Assembly (NCBI RefSeq): GCF_003970695.1
Contig: NZ_CP034570.1
Span: 2,542,001 to 2,606,000, forward strand
Origin: Maribacter sp. MJ134
Lineage (GTDB): Bacteria > Bacteroidota > Bacteroidia > Flavobacteriales > Flavobacteriaceae
Length of the DNA stretch: 64,000 bases
Direction of reading: 5' to 3'
The notes below the pieces were generated by a model, which saw only the letters and a program-made list of their open reading frames with translations, did not search any database and was not told where the DNA came from. Each line of letters opens with the position of its first letter. Position 1 is the stretch's first letter. Positions 18,008-25,916 of the stretch are shown here, one piece after another. The translations under genes were made by a program, and so were the position numbers.

Positions 18008-19483
18008 ATGCAATTAATCACCACACAGTTTTTACCAATAAATAAAGTAGGTGTTTGCCTTGATGAGCTATTTGAGAAACAATATCAGCTTCATCAATAT
18101 CCAAGAGTCTCTAGTATAGGAGTCTTAAATAATTATTTAAACCATCTAAGAGATGATATTTATGTTTTAGTTGAACACCCTTATGTGGATAAGGTTTATA
18201 GAGATTCTTATTATCACTACTATTCTTCAAAAAATCAGGAATACCATAGAGATTGTGCTCGTCTTTCTTTTTTTTCAAAAGAGCTAAAGCTTGAAGATTT
18301 TAGAGATGTCAAGGTACATGATGACATAAAGGAAAGCTATTTGGGCTTTACTATTATTAGACCTACTTTTCCCCAGGTAATTGGAAGGTCCGTAATATCT
18401 CCACAAGCAATAAAGAAAAATAGTTTTAGAATTTGTTCAGTAACAGTAGATGTGACTGCCAACAGTTTGAAAACTTCGGTTACCGGCTTCCCGCATGCAT
18501 CTCAGAATTCAGAAACAATTACTTGTGCAGAAACTACAATATGGTGTATCATGGAATATTTTGGAATGCGTTATCCGGAATATAGACCTACGTTACCGTC
18601 AAAGATAGGTGCACTTCTTGCTTCTCAGTCTTTTGAACGATTATTGCCATCTAAAGGGCTTACTGCTCAGCAAATTTCATTTGCTCTTCGAGAACTGGGG
18701 TTTGGTGTTAAAATTTATTCAAGTGATGCCTATGGTAACGAATTTATCAAGTTGCTCAAAATGTATATAGAGTCAGGTATTCCTGTTGTAAGTGCAATTC
18801 AGAATACTCAAGGTATAGGTCACGCTCAAAGCATAATTGGTCGAGCACGGTTTTCAGATGCCGACGTAGATGCTTTGGCAAACCCTGTGGACTATGGAAA
18901 TAACGTTCTTGTATACGATTTTGAGGATATAAATGTTGATTATGTTTTTATGGATGATAATCATCCTCCTTATATGCATAGTAAACTAGAGAACCCTTCT
19001 AGTTTTTATTCTCAAGCTAACTGGGCTGGCTGTGAAATAAAAAGCTTTATCGTTCCCTTATATTCAAAAATTTATATGGATGCAGGCGAGGCAAGGACAT
19101 TTGCAAAGTCTGTTCTCAAAAGATATATAACTCAGCTGAAAGTGCTTAAGGATACTGATGTAATATTAAAAGTGTTTTTAGCATCATCTAGGTCTTATAA
19201 AAATGAATTGACAGCTAATGACTCTTTAGGGGCTTTACCAAGAGAACTTTTATTGCGTTTGCCTATGCCAAAATTTATATGGGTAGCTGAACTAAGCACT
19301 AAAGAATTAATTAAAAAGAACTATGTAAATGGTGTTTTTGTATTAGATGCAACAGAGACCAATCGTCAGGGCTTGATTGCTGGATTGATAGGAAATTATT
19401 ACCTTACAGAAAATTTAAACGAAATTGTGCAAATAAATGTACCTTTGTCACCGTTTAAGAACTTCAACAATAATTTAAGATAG
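18008..19483 (+). CDS. Probable papain/C39-fold cysteine peptidase, uncharacterised
   Basis: 491 residues, no signal peptide or membrane segment. I do not recognise the full-length family. Residues ~140-320 look like a C39/papain-like core: GFPHASQNSETITCAETTIW with candidate nucleophile Cys173 (Cys180 is the alternative), GIGHAQSIIGRA with candidate His272, and MDDNHPP with Asp316/317 as the third residue. N- and C-terminal ~140-residue flanks have no recognised domain. It is read with a 66-residue acidic protein 9 bp downstream. Position at the edge of a defence region suggests a two-gene defence or toxin module, which is inference. Confidence 0.6.
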   Translation: MQLITTQFLPINKVGVCLDELFEKQYQLHQYPRVSSIGVLNNYLNHLRDDIYVLVEHPYVDKVYRDSYYHYYSSKNQEYHRDCARLSFFSKELKLEDFRDVKVHDDIKESYLGFTIIRPTFPQVIGRSVISPQAIKKNSFRICSVTVDVTANSLKTSVTGFPHASQNSETITCAETTIWCIMEYFGMRYPEYRPTLPSKIGALLASQSFERLLPSKGLTAQQISFALRELGFGVKIYSSDAYGNEFIKLLKMYIESGIPVVSAIQNTQGIGHAQSIIGRARFSDADVDALANPVDYGNNVLVYDFEDINVDYVFMDDNHPPYMHSKLENPSSFYSQANWAGCEIKSFIVPLYSKIYMDAGEARTFAKSVLKRYITQLKVLKDTDVILKVFLASSRSYKNELTANDSLGALPRELLLRLPMPKFIWVAELSTKELIKKNYVNGVFVLDATETNRQGLIAGLIGNYYLTENLNEIVQINVPLSPFKNFNNNLR

Positions 19484-19492
19484 TAGAGTAGT

Positions 19493-19693
19493 ATGGCACA
19501 ATCTATCAAAGAATATTATGAGTTGTTGATTAAAGAGTTAAAAGCTGAAGCCGAAGTAAAAATCGTAGATGAGGCCACCACAAAGATTATATTCGATGGT
19601 ATAGAAGAAGACCTAGAAGAGTATAAATTTGAAAATCAACAGCGAATTAAAGATTCCCAAGAAGACATTTCAAACGTTGTTTTCACAGCGTAA
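19493..19693 (+). CDS. Small acidic protein partnered with putative peptidase
   Basis: 66 residues, about 30% Asp/Glu, predicted mostly helical, no Cys and no signal peptide. It starts 9 bp after the peptidase-like gene, so translation is probably coupled, and a strong terminator follows. No family is recognised. The tight pairing of a possible protease with a small acidic protein could mean inhibitor, adaptor or substrate; nothing in the sequence decides between them. Confidence 0.7.
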   Translation: MAQSIKEYYELLIKELKAEAEVKIVDEATTKIIFDGIEEDLEEYKFENQQRIKDSQEDISNVVFTA

Positions 19694-19703
19694 AAGAAAT
19701 ACC

Positions 19704-19729
19704 AAAGCCGCAAATTGCGGCTTTTTTGT
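19704..19729 (+). terminator. Terminator of peptidase/small-protein operon
   Basis: An 8-bp perfect stem (19704-19711 with 19717-19724), 5-base loop and T run, lying between this operon and the convergent hsdR. Confidence 0.88.
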
Positions 19730-19749
19730 TTAATATTTCTTGGTATATT

Positions 19750-22614
19750 TTAAGGTCTTGAAATGCCATTAATAAAGGTTTCAACGAACTTTAAGATTTT
19801 TGCTGTTACTCTTTCTGATTTTGCTTTTCGTTCCTTCAAACTTGGTCTTTTGTTCATTAAATCGACAATATCATCACGTAGTGGCTTCTTTTCTGTAAAT
19901 AGATAGTCACCGATTACTTTCTCCAGTTTGGTAGCATCTAAGTCTTCTTTATCGCTGAGGTCTTTTATGGCTCTCATCTTTTCGATACTGATGAAATTTG
20001 CAAACTCATCACCGATATCTTCAGAATCTTCAATTAATGGTAAATGCTGATTGATAAACTTCTCAATCAATTCTCGCTTACTACGCAATCTCGTATCTCC
20101 AGCAATGATATCGTAGATAGCTTTTTCCTGCTGTTCTTTTTCTTCTGGTGTCGCATCTTTCAGTTTTGCTAGTAGCTTTAAAATATATGCAACGTTAATC
20201 TCGTCACGATGTATCAATTCCAGCTCAAAATCTATATCCTGAAGTATTGATACTTTTTCTTTTGCATCGTGACTCTTGACCTTATCGTATAAATCGAGAT
20301 ACTTGCTTTTGTAATCTTCAAAAGTTTGCTCATTTACACTAAGGTCATCAAACGTGAACTCTGTAAACGTGCTAAGAATATTTTTTAAACGCATTAGCTC
20401 TCTAAATGCTTTCGCAAAAGCTAGCTCTTCTTCTTCATCCTTCAGATTGTTTACGCTGTTAACCGTTGGTGCTATTTGCAGTAATGCGATAAAAGCTGCG
20501 TTCATCTTCTCAACGTACTCTTCGTACGGTTGCATTATGATTTCGTCCTTAGCATTTATATTCGAGAATAGGCTTATTGCTTCATCGGTACGTTCTTTTA
20601 AATTTCTAAACGCTACGATATTGCCTTGTGATTTTAATTCGTTCAGAATTCGGTTTGTTCTGGAATAGGCTTGTATTAGACCGTGATAACGTAAATTCTT
20701 ATCAACGTAAATGGTATTTAGCGACTTGCTATCAAAACCAGTCAAAAACATATTCACCACAAGTAAAATATCTACTTGTTTGTGTTTTACTCGTTTTGCA
20801 ATGTCATTGTAGTAATTGTAAAATGACTGCGAGTCTTTAGTACTGTAATTTGTGGCAAACATTTTATTGTAGTCACCAATAAAACCTTCTAAATGTTCTC
20901 TGGTGTGCTGGTTCTTCTCCGCTGTTCCATAGCTTGCTTCTGGTTCTGCTGCCATCGCAAACTCATCATCTGTCCACGTGTCACCTACAGCTTCTTTATC
21001 GTCCTCATTAGCGTTGTATGAAAATATGGTTGCTATGCGTAGATTGTGTTCTCCTGCTTCCTTTTTCTGTTGGAACAGGTTGTAATATTTGATTAGGGTA
21101 TCAACGTTACTCACACAAAATATTGCTGTGAACTCTCGGCTGTGTGTTTTCCTGTTGTGGTTTGCTATGATGTAGTTAGAAATAGCATCCAAACGTTCAG
21201 GTGCTTCCATTACTTCCTTCTCATCAATCGCTTCTACCTCGATATCCTGAATACCGTCTTTCTTTTTAAACGTCTGGATATACTCTACTGAGAACTTTAG
21301 TACGTTCTCGTCACGTATTGCATCGGTGATTACATACTTGTGCAAGTCTTTATTGAATAGCATTGCAGTGGTACGTTTACCGTATTCATTCTTTCCAGCG
21401 TTATCTTCAAAAATTGGTGTACCTGTAAAGCCAAACATCTGACTATTCTCGAAAAATCCTTTAATCGCTTCGTGTGTTTTACCAAATTGCGAACGGTGAC
21501 ACTCATCAAAAATGAATATAACTCGTTTATCCCTAAGCGATTCCATTTTCTTAATATGGCGTGACTTGGTGACTGCGGTATTAAGCTTCTGTATCGTAGT
21601 TACTATCAACTTCGCATCTCCAGTTAATTGCTTTACCAATGTTGAGGTATCATTTGTACCGTCAATGCTGCCTTTACTGAAACTATTAAACTCTTTGGTA
21701 GTCTGATAATCTAAATCCTTCCTATCAACTACAAAAACCACCTTGTGTACTTGTGGCATTTGTGTAAGTATCTGACTGGTTTTAAACGATGTCAGGGTTT
21801 TGCCTGAACCTGTGGTATGCCAAATGTAACCGTTTTTAGTTGTGGTCTTTACGGTATCAATAATAGCTTCTACTGCGTAAAACTGATACGGACGTAATAC
21901 CATTAGGTAACGTCCTGACTCATTCATCACAACATATTTACATATCATTTTTGATACGTGACACGGCTCTAGGAATATCTCAGAAAAGTCTGCGAGCTGT
22001 GTGATGAGCTTATTCTTGGTATCTGTCCAGTAAAAGGTTTGCTTGAACGAACGCGCTTTTATAGGACTGTTTGCGTAGTACTTTGTGTTGACTCCGTTAC
22101 TGATTACGAATAACTGTATAAACTGAAACAAACCAGCTCCAGCTCCAAAACTGTGACGCTCGTAGCGGTTAATTTGGTTAAAAGCTTCTTTTAGTTCTAA
22201 ACCTCTACGTTTTAACTCTATTTGCACTAACGGTAAACCATTTATGAGAATTGTAACATCGTAACGGTTTTTGTATTTCCCTTCTATGGTGACTTGCTGT
22301 GTGACTTGATATTGGTTTCTACACCAATGTATCTGGTTGATGAGTTCTATGGTTTTATTCTCACCTTTATCGTTTACATAGGGTACACGGTCACGTAGAA
22401 TTTTTGCACGGTCAAAAATTGACCCTTTGTTGATGTAATTAAGTACTTGCTTAAAATCCTGCTCGGATAAAGTGACCTTATTATGCTTCTCTAGTTGCGT
22501 TTTTAAATTGGACAACATAGAAACCTCATCAATTATCTCGACCTTTTTATAACCTAATGCAACTAGTTGTGTAACTAAGTTATTTTCTAATATTTGTTCT
22601 GGTTGTGTTGTCAT
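19750..22614 (-). CDS. hsdR: Type I restriction endonuclease subunit HsdR
   Basis: 954 residues. The N-terminal nuclease domain has a PD-(D/E)xK pattern (Asp119 in NRYDV, then QIELK with Glu133 and Lys135). The SF2 motor follows: TTGSGKT (Walker A, residues 267-273), DECH (370-373), FGFTGTP, and TGFDSKSLNTIYVDK with QAYSRTNR (motifs V-VI). It pumps DNA past the HsdMS complex and cuts non-methylated DNA. Length is normal and all motors are intact. It is separated from hsdS-hsdM by a divergent two-gene cassette, unlike the usual contiguous hsdMSR order. Confidence 0.95.
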   Translation of the reverse strand: MTTQPEQILENNLVTQLVALGYKKVEIIDEVSMLSNLKTQLEKHNKVTLSEQDFKQVLNYINKGSIFDRAKILRDRVPYVNDKGENKTIELINQIHWCRNQYQVTQQVTIEGKYKNRYDVTILINGLPLVQIELKRRGLELKEAFNQINRYERHSFGAGAGLFQFIQLFVISNGVNTKYYANSPIKARSFKQTFYWTDTKNKLITQLADFSEIFLEPCHVSKMICKYVVMNESGRYLMVLRPYQFYAVEAIIDTVKTTTKNGYIWHTTGSGKTLTSFKTSQILTQMPQVHKVVFVVDRKDLDYQTTKEFNSFSKGSIDGTNDTSTLVKQLTGDAKLIVTTIQKLNTAVTKSRHIKKMESLRDKRVIFIFDECHRSQFGKTHEAIKGFFENSQMFGFTGTPIFEDNAGKNEYGKRTTAMLFNKDLHKYVITDAIRDENVLKFSVEYIQTFKKKDGIQDIEVEAIDEKEVMEAPERLDAISNYIIANHNRKTHSREFTAIFCVSNVDTLIKYYNLFQQKKEAGEHNLRIATIFSYNANEDDKEAVGDTWTDDEFAMAAEPEASYGTAEKNQHTREHLEGFIGDYNKMFATNYSTKDSQSFYNYYNDIAKRVKHKQVDILLVVNMFLTGFDSKSLNTIYVDKNLRYHGLIQAYSRTNRILNELKSQGNIVAFRNLKERTDEAISLFSNINAKDEIIMQPYEEYVEKMNAAFIALLQIAPTVNSVNNLKDEEEELAFAKAFRELMRLKNILSTFTEFTFDDLSVNEQTFEDYKSKYLDLYDKVKSHDAKEKVSILQDIDFELELIHRDEINVAYILKLLAKLKDATPEEKEQQEKAIYDIIAGDTRLRSKRELIEKFINQHLPLIEDSEDIGDEFANFISIEKMRAIKDLSDKEDLDATKLEKVIGDYLFTEKKPLRDDIVDLMNKRPSLKERKAKSERVTAKILKFVETFINGISRP

Positions 22615-22704
22615 TTACAATTAAATAAGCAAAATAATCATAATTGTAGAATAACTAACTTAGTAATTTCGTTATTTTGTACGTTGTAATTCTTTAAAGA
22701 AGTA

Positions 22705-23826
22705 TTGGAAAATAAAAAAGAAATATTTGCACCACGATTTGATGGTTCTCGATTTGAGAACCATACGATGCCTTTAGAGCTTTTAGAAGATTTAAAAGTA
22801 TTGCAGGAAATGACTGTGGAAATGGCAAAGTTTCTTTATTTGGAACAAAATGACCGCCAGAGAGTTCCTAAAAACTTTACACAGGGAATTTCTTTTGAGT
22901 TAGAAGGTCTTCAAGAAGGTAGTACTATACCTAAGATTATTATGACATTTGCACTTGCAGGTATGTTTCCAGAAGCTAATGTTACATATTTTGAACAGGC
23001 AAGCGAACACATTAAGGAAGTAGTACAAATTGCATCTGAGGATGGCAATATTTCTGAAAATGCGCCATCATCTGTTTTGGCTTATTTCAATAGATTTGGA
23101 AAAAAACTTCGTGAAGACGAGCATATAGAATTCCGTCCTGAACATAGCGAGAAAAAAGCGCGTTTTACTAGAAATACACGCAGGAAATTGATTTCAGCAT
23201 CTTCTACCTCGGGAGAATACACTGAAGACACAATGCTGAGAGGTACTTTGTGCGAAATGGATAAAAGCAAATTATCTTTTCAAATAGAAACTCCGAGTGG
23301 AAAAAAAATCACTGGTTTTTACGATGAATTGCAATATTCTCAGTTTCTACAAGCTTTTGGAGCTAGTCAGGGAAACCAGAAGGTAATAGTCAATGGTCTT
23401 GGAAAATTTTCCTCCTTTTCTAAACTCAAAGAAATTAAAAGTGTGGAAGAGTTGATATTGCTTGATGAAAATGATTTGGGTTACAGATTAGACGAACTAT
23501 CTCAATTAAAAGATGGTTGGCTCAATGGAGAAGGGACAAAGCTTAGTAAAGAAGCTCTAAAGTGGTTTGAATTGAAATTTGAGACCTTTATTGAAGCATT
23601 AGAAGTGAATACATATGCGTATCCTACACCTGATGGAAATTTACAATTAGAATGGTCTAATGAAGATTTAGATATTGAGCTGGTTGTGAATCTTGAAACT
23701 AAAACTTCTGATTTACAAATTATAAATCATACGAATCCTTCAAATGAAACAAACATAATATTGGAGCTGTCTGAGGATGATAGTTGGTCTGAGTTAAATA
23801 CTCTTTTAAAAGAGCATCTTAGCTAA
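22705..23826 (+). CDS. Uncharacterised protein, first gene of cassette inside type I R-M locus
   Basis: 373 residues starting at TTG, divergent from hsdR across a 90-bp gap. No signal peptide or membrane segment and no catalytic motif I can name. Residues ~1-160 are helical and basic at the end (KKARFTRNTRRK); ~175-260 look like a small beta-barrel domain (LRGTLCEMDKSKLSFQIETP); ~265-373 begin with LSQLKDGWLNGEGTKLSKEA and an acidic beta-rich tail. The following gene starts 5 bp downstream, so the two form a cassette. The pairing seems conserved from general memory of such proteins, but I cannot name a family. A defence accessory role is inferred from location only. Confidence 0.75.
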   Translation: MENKKEIFAPRFDGSRFENHTMPLELLEDLKVLQEMTVEMAKFLYLEQNDRQRVPKNFTQGISFELEGLQEGSTIPKIIMTFALAGMFPEANVTYFEQASEHIKEVVQIASEDGNISENAPSSVLAYFNRFGKKLREDEHIEFRPEHSEKKARFTRNTRRKLISASSTSGEYTEDTMLRGTLCEMDKSKLSFQIETPSGKKITGFYDELQYSQFLQAFGASQGNQKVIVNGLGKFSSFSKLKEIKSVEELILLDENDLGYRLDELSQLKDGWLNGEGTKLSKEALKWFELKFETFIEALEVNTYAYPTPDGNLQLEWSNEDLDIELVVNLETKTSDLQIINHTNPSNETNIILELSEDDSWSELNTLLKEHLS

Positions 23827-23831
23827 ATTTT

Positions 23832-24212
23832 ATGGAGGAAAATACGCTCTTACATAGACAGGTACATCCATCATTTATACAAGGTGACAGACTTTCATCC
23901 TTAGTTTTCTCTTCGCAAACATTTAAACCTACACCTAAAGATGAAAAGTGTTTATCAGTGTATAATGGAGATAAATATCAACCAGACGAAAGCTATGAAC
24001 ATTATGTAGATACTGAAATGGAATCTGTTGGTGTGGTTTCTGTCTCCTTACAAGAATGTAACGATATTGAATTACCTGTAGTTGAAGATAACATCCCTTT
24101 TGATGGTCATAGTTTTATAGACTACCGAGAAAAATCAAACAGCCAAATTAAGAAGAAAGCTACGTTGCTCAAGAAAAAAGCAACGGAACGAGGATGGCAA
24201 TACAGACCTTAA
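23832..24212 (+). CDS. Uncharacterised partner protein of the same cassette
   Basis: 126 residues, starting 5 bp after the preceding stop, so almost certainly co-expressed. Conserved-looking motifs are LLHRQVHPSFIQ at the N-terminus, TFKPTPKDEKCLSVYNGDK, DESYEHYV and a basic C-terminal helix (KKKATLLKKKATERGW). No signal peptide, membrane segment or known enzyme motif. The basic tail could bind nucleic acid; this is a guess. No terminator of good quality for this strand is seen after it; the hairpin at 24255-24278 might serve. Confidence 0.75.
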   Translation: MEENTLLHRQVHPSFIQGDRLSSLVFSSQTFKPTPKDEKCLSVYNGDKYQPDESYEHYVDTEMESVGVVSVSLQECNDIELPVVEDNIPFDGHSFIDYREKSNSQIKKKATLLKKKATERGWQYRP

Positions 24213-24249
24213 ATCTTCACTATTCATCGCTAAGTTACATTGCAGTTAC

Positions 24250-24437
24250 ATTAAAAACCCCTGTATTTACTGGGGTTTCGCTTTCGCGAAAGTCGCTTAG
24301 TTACATCCCCGTTACATAGAAAAGATACGTGAAAAAAGTTTTTAAATTTATGCTGAGCGTAGTCGAAGTAAGCAAAAGACGCACCCTGGGACGCTGTTAT
24401 AGTGGGTAGCGCGGTGCGTACTGTTACTGCAAATATA
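24250..24437 (-). ncRNA. Candidate small structured RNA between defence genes
   Basis: On the minus strand a TATATTTG -7 box (24430-24437) is followed by a hairpin (7-bp plus 4-bp stems, ACGCACC with GGTGCGT, about 24379-24420) and ends ~170 bases later in a terminator (7-bp stem 24255-24261 with 24272-24278, then TTTTT). No convincing protein is encoded: the frame that is open here lacks a plausible composition. The -33 element is not at ideal spacing (nearest TTTG is 22 bases away). It may instead be the 3' UTR of the hsdS transcript. Confidence 0.3.
24255..24278 (-). terminator. Minus-strand terminator beyond hsdS
   Basis: AAACCCC and GGGGTTT form a 7-bp stem around a 10-base loop; the T run is on the minus-strand 3' side. 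A perfect 12-bp palindrome, CTTTCGCGAAAG, sits next to it at 24281-24292. Confidence 0.6.
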
Positions 24438-24440
24438 CAT

Positions 24441-24480
24441 AAAATGTACCAAAATGATACAAAATGGTATAAAATGATAC
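24441..24480 (+). repeat. Four tandem 10-bp repeats (AAAATGNTAC)
   Basis: AAAATGTACC, AAAATGATAC, AAAATGGTAT and AAAATGATAC are placed head to tail with an exact 10-bp period, directly upstream of the minus-strand TATATTTG element. One helical turn per unit puts all copies on the same DNA face, as in an operator array. Confidence 0.75.
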
Positions 24481-24491
24481 TTTTTAATACT

Positions 24492-24567
24492 AGTTGACTA
24501 AGACCTAAACAACAATGAAAAACAGCTCTGCTATGATTAAACTCTTCTATTTTTGCCTTAGTCAACT
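24492..24567. repeat. 11-bp inverted repeat beside hsdS 3' end
   Basis: AGTTGACTAAG at 24492-24502 and its exact reverse complement at 24557-24567 enclose 54 bases just after the hsdS stop codon. The loop is too long for an efficient terminator. No promoter is seen inside. Confidence 0.6.
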
Positions 24568-24573
24568 CCATAT

Positions 24574-25785
24574 CTAAACAAACATTTTTTGAAGTAAAGA
24601 ATCCTTAAAAGCTTTCAGGTCAAAGATGTTATCGATAAGAATTTCAATGCGTGAATCTATTTTAATCAAGAACCTTGATATTTTGGCTTGCTCCTCAAAA
24701 ACAGGCAGATTTATTTCAATTTTATAAAAATCAGAATGATTTAAGTCTGGTATTGTTGAGGTTCCTGCTAACCTTTTAATTCTTTTTTGTGTATTAAAAG
24801 AGTTTAAAAAGTAAACCAAGAAATCTTTATTTAGAGATTCATTGTAGTCAATTTTAAAAAAATTGTTGTGAAATACTCCTTCAACATTTGTTACCACCAT
24901 TCCTGTATTCCCTGTTCTTGTCATTAATACATCTTCCCTTGAGCAAATAACAGATTGTGGAGGTTCTTTTATGTAATAATTTTTGTCATTAGTATCCTTT
25001 AAAAATTCATTAGTAATATAGAAATATGAATTTGGGATATGTTCTGTATACCTTTCACTTATTGGTATTTGTAATCCCTGATTGATTTTCACCAAATCAC
25101 TAAACGTTAGTTCTTCCCACTCAGGAAAGTCCCTACCATCCTCTTGCTTAAAGCGTATTTCTTGTGAAAATAGCTTTTGCATTATGCTGGTTTTGTAATC
25201 TTCTAAAGCTTCTTTTTTGGTTTTGAGTAACTTTATGCGCTTATCTATAGCTTTAAGGAAATTGGCTATTTTTTGTTGTTCGTCTGGTTCAGGAATATTT
25301 AGGCTTAGACTTTTTAAATGGTTCTTGTACAAGTGAATTACAGATATACCTTGTGCTAACCGTGCTATATTTCTCTTTTTAGCATTGTTGAGGTAATATG
25401 CTAAGAATACTCCATTTAATGTATTAGGTCTAATGATATTTAGGTCACCACCTAATGCGATATCGGATTTTAAGACACAAGATGCAGTTGCTATATCAAT
25501 AACCGTTTCACCCGATGCTGGAATAATAACATCAAACTCTTCACTTAGAACAAGTTCATCTTCTGGAACGTCTGTACTTGACTTAACCTCATCAATAACC
25601 TCGTTATACTCGGTATAAAGTTCGCCATATCTTATACAGGGCGTTTCACCATCTTCTACAATATCATTTTTAGAAATTCCTTTCCCTTTAAAAAATGTAG
25701 CAACCTCTGGATTTCCTAAACTTTTAGTAGTCCAATCCCCATCAAACTCTGGAAAACGCAGCTCTGGCGTTAGTTGTTTTGACAT
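24574..25785 (-). CDS. hsdS: Type I restriction-modification specificity subunit HsdS
   Basis: 403 residues in the standard two-half layout: target-recognition domain 1 (~15-150), a helical spacer with IPEPDEQQKIANFLKAIDKRI (~160-200), target-recognition domain 2 (~215-350) and a second helical spacer with LPVFEEQAKISRFLIKIDSRI. The two spacers are mutually similar, as expected. It sets the DNA sequence recognised by the methylase and nuclease. Both halves are complete. It follows hsdM at a 131-bp gap that holds a structured repeat, an unusual feature because hsdM and hsdS often overlap. Confidence 0.94.
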   Translation of the reverse strand: MSKQLTPELRFPEFDGDWTTKSLGNPEVATFFKGKGISKNDIVEDGETPCIRYGELYTEYNEVIDEVKSSTDVPEDELVLSEEFDVIIPASGETVIDIATASCVLKSDIALGGDLNIIRPNTLNGVFLAYYLNNAKKRNIARLAQGISVIHLYKNHLKSLSLNIPEPDEQQKIANFLKAIDKRIKLLKTKKEALEDYKTSIMQKLFSQEIRFKQEDGRDFPEWEELTFSDLVKINQGLQIPISERYTEHIPNSYFYITNEFLKDTNDKNYYIKEPPQSVICSREDVLMTRTGNTGMVVTNVEGVFHNNFFKIDYNESLNKDFLVYFLNSFNTQKRIKRLAGTSTIPDLNHSDFYKIEINLPVFEEQAKISRFLIKIDSRIEILIDNIFDLKAFKDSLLQKMFV

Positions 25786-25800
25786 AGCGAGCTAGTTTTT

Positions 25801-25896
25801 TGCGTGAGGGATAGTAACGGCATCCTTTTGTGGTCCCGATAGGAATCGGGAGAACAAAAGATATAGTGGATAGCCCGACCTGATAAGGTCACGCCC
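25801..25896 (-). repeat. Structured intergenic repeat between hsdM and hsdS
   Basis: On the minus strand it begins GGGCGTGACC, continues with GGTCGGGCTATCC, has an inner hairpin (TCCCGAT with ATCGGGA) and closes with AAAGGATGCC and CCCTCACGCA. The outer parts are imperfectly complementary, so the whole can fold. I recognise this layout as one frequent between genes in Bacteroidetes genomes; its origin and function are not known to me. It lies in the hsdM-hsdS transcript. Confidence 0.6.
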
Positions 25897-25916
25897 AAAT
25901 AGTTGTTATACTTCAT

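Noticed and set aside
24503..24556. Invertible promoter between the 11-bp inverted repeats
   Set aside because: Only 54 bp, no TAnnTTTG box in either orientation, and no invertase gene nearby; kept only as a low-interest repeat.
24251..24571. Minus-strand open frame of 106 codons after hsdS
   Set aside because: Composition is implausible, it runs through hairpins, tandem repeats and a terminator, and has no ribosome-binding site; the region is better read as non-coding.
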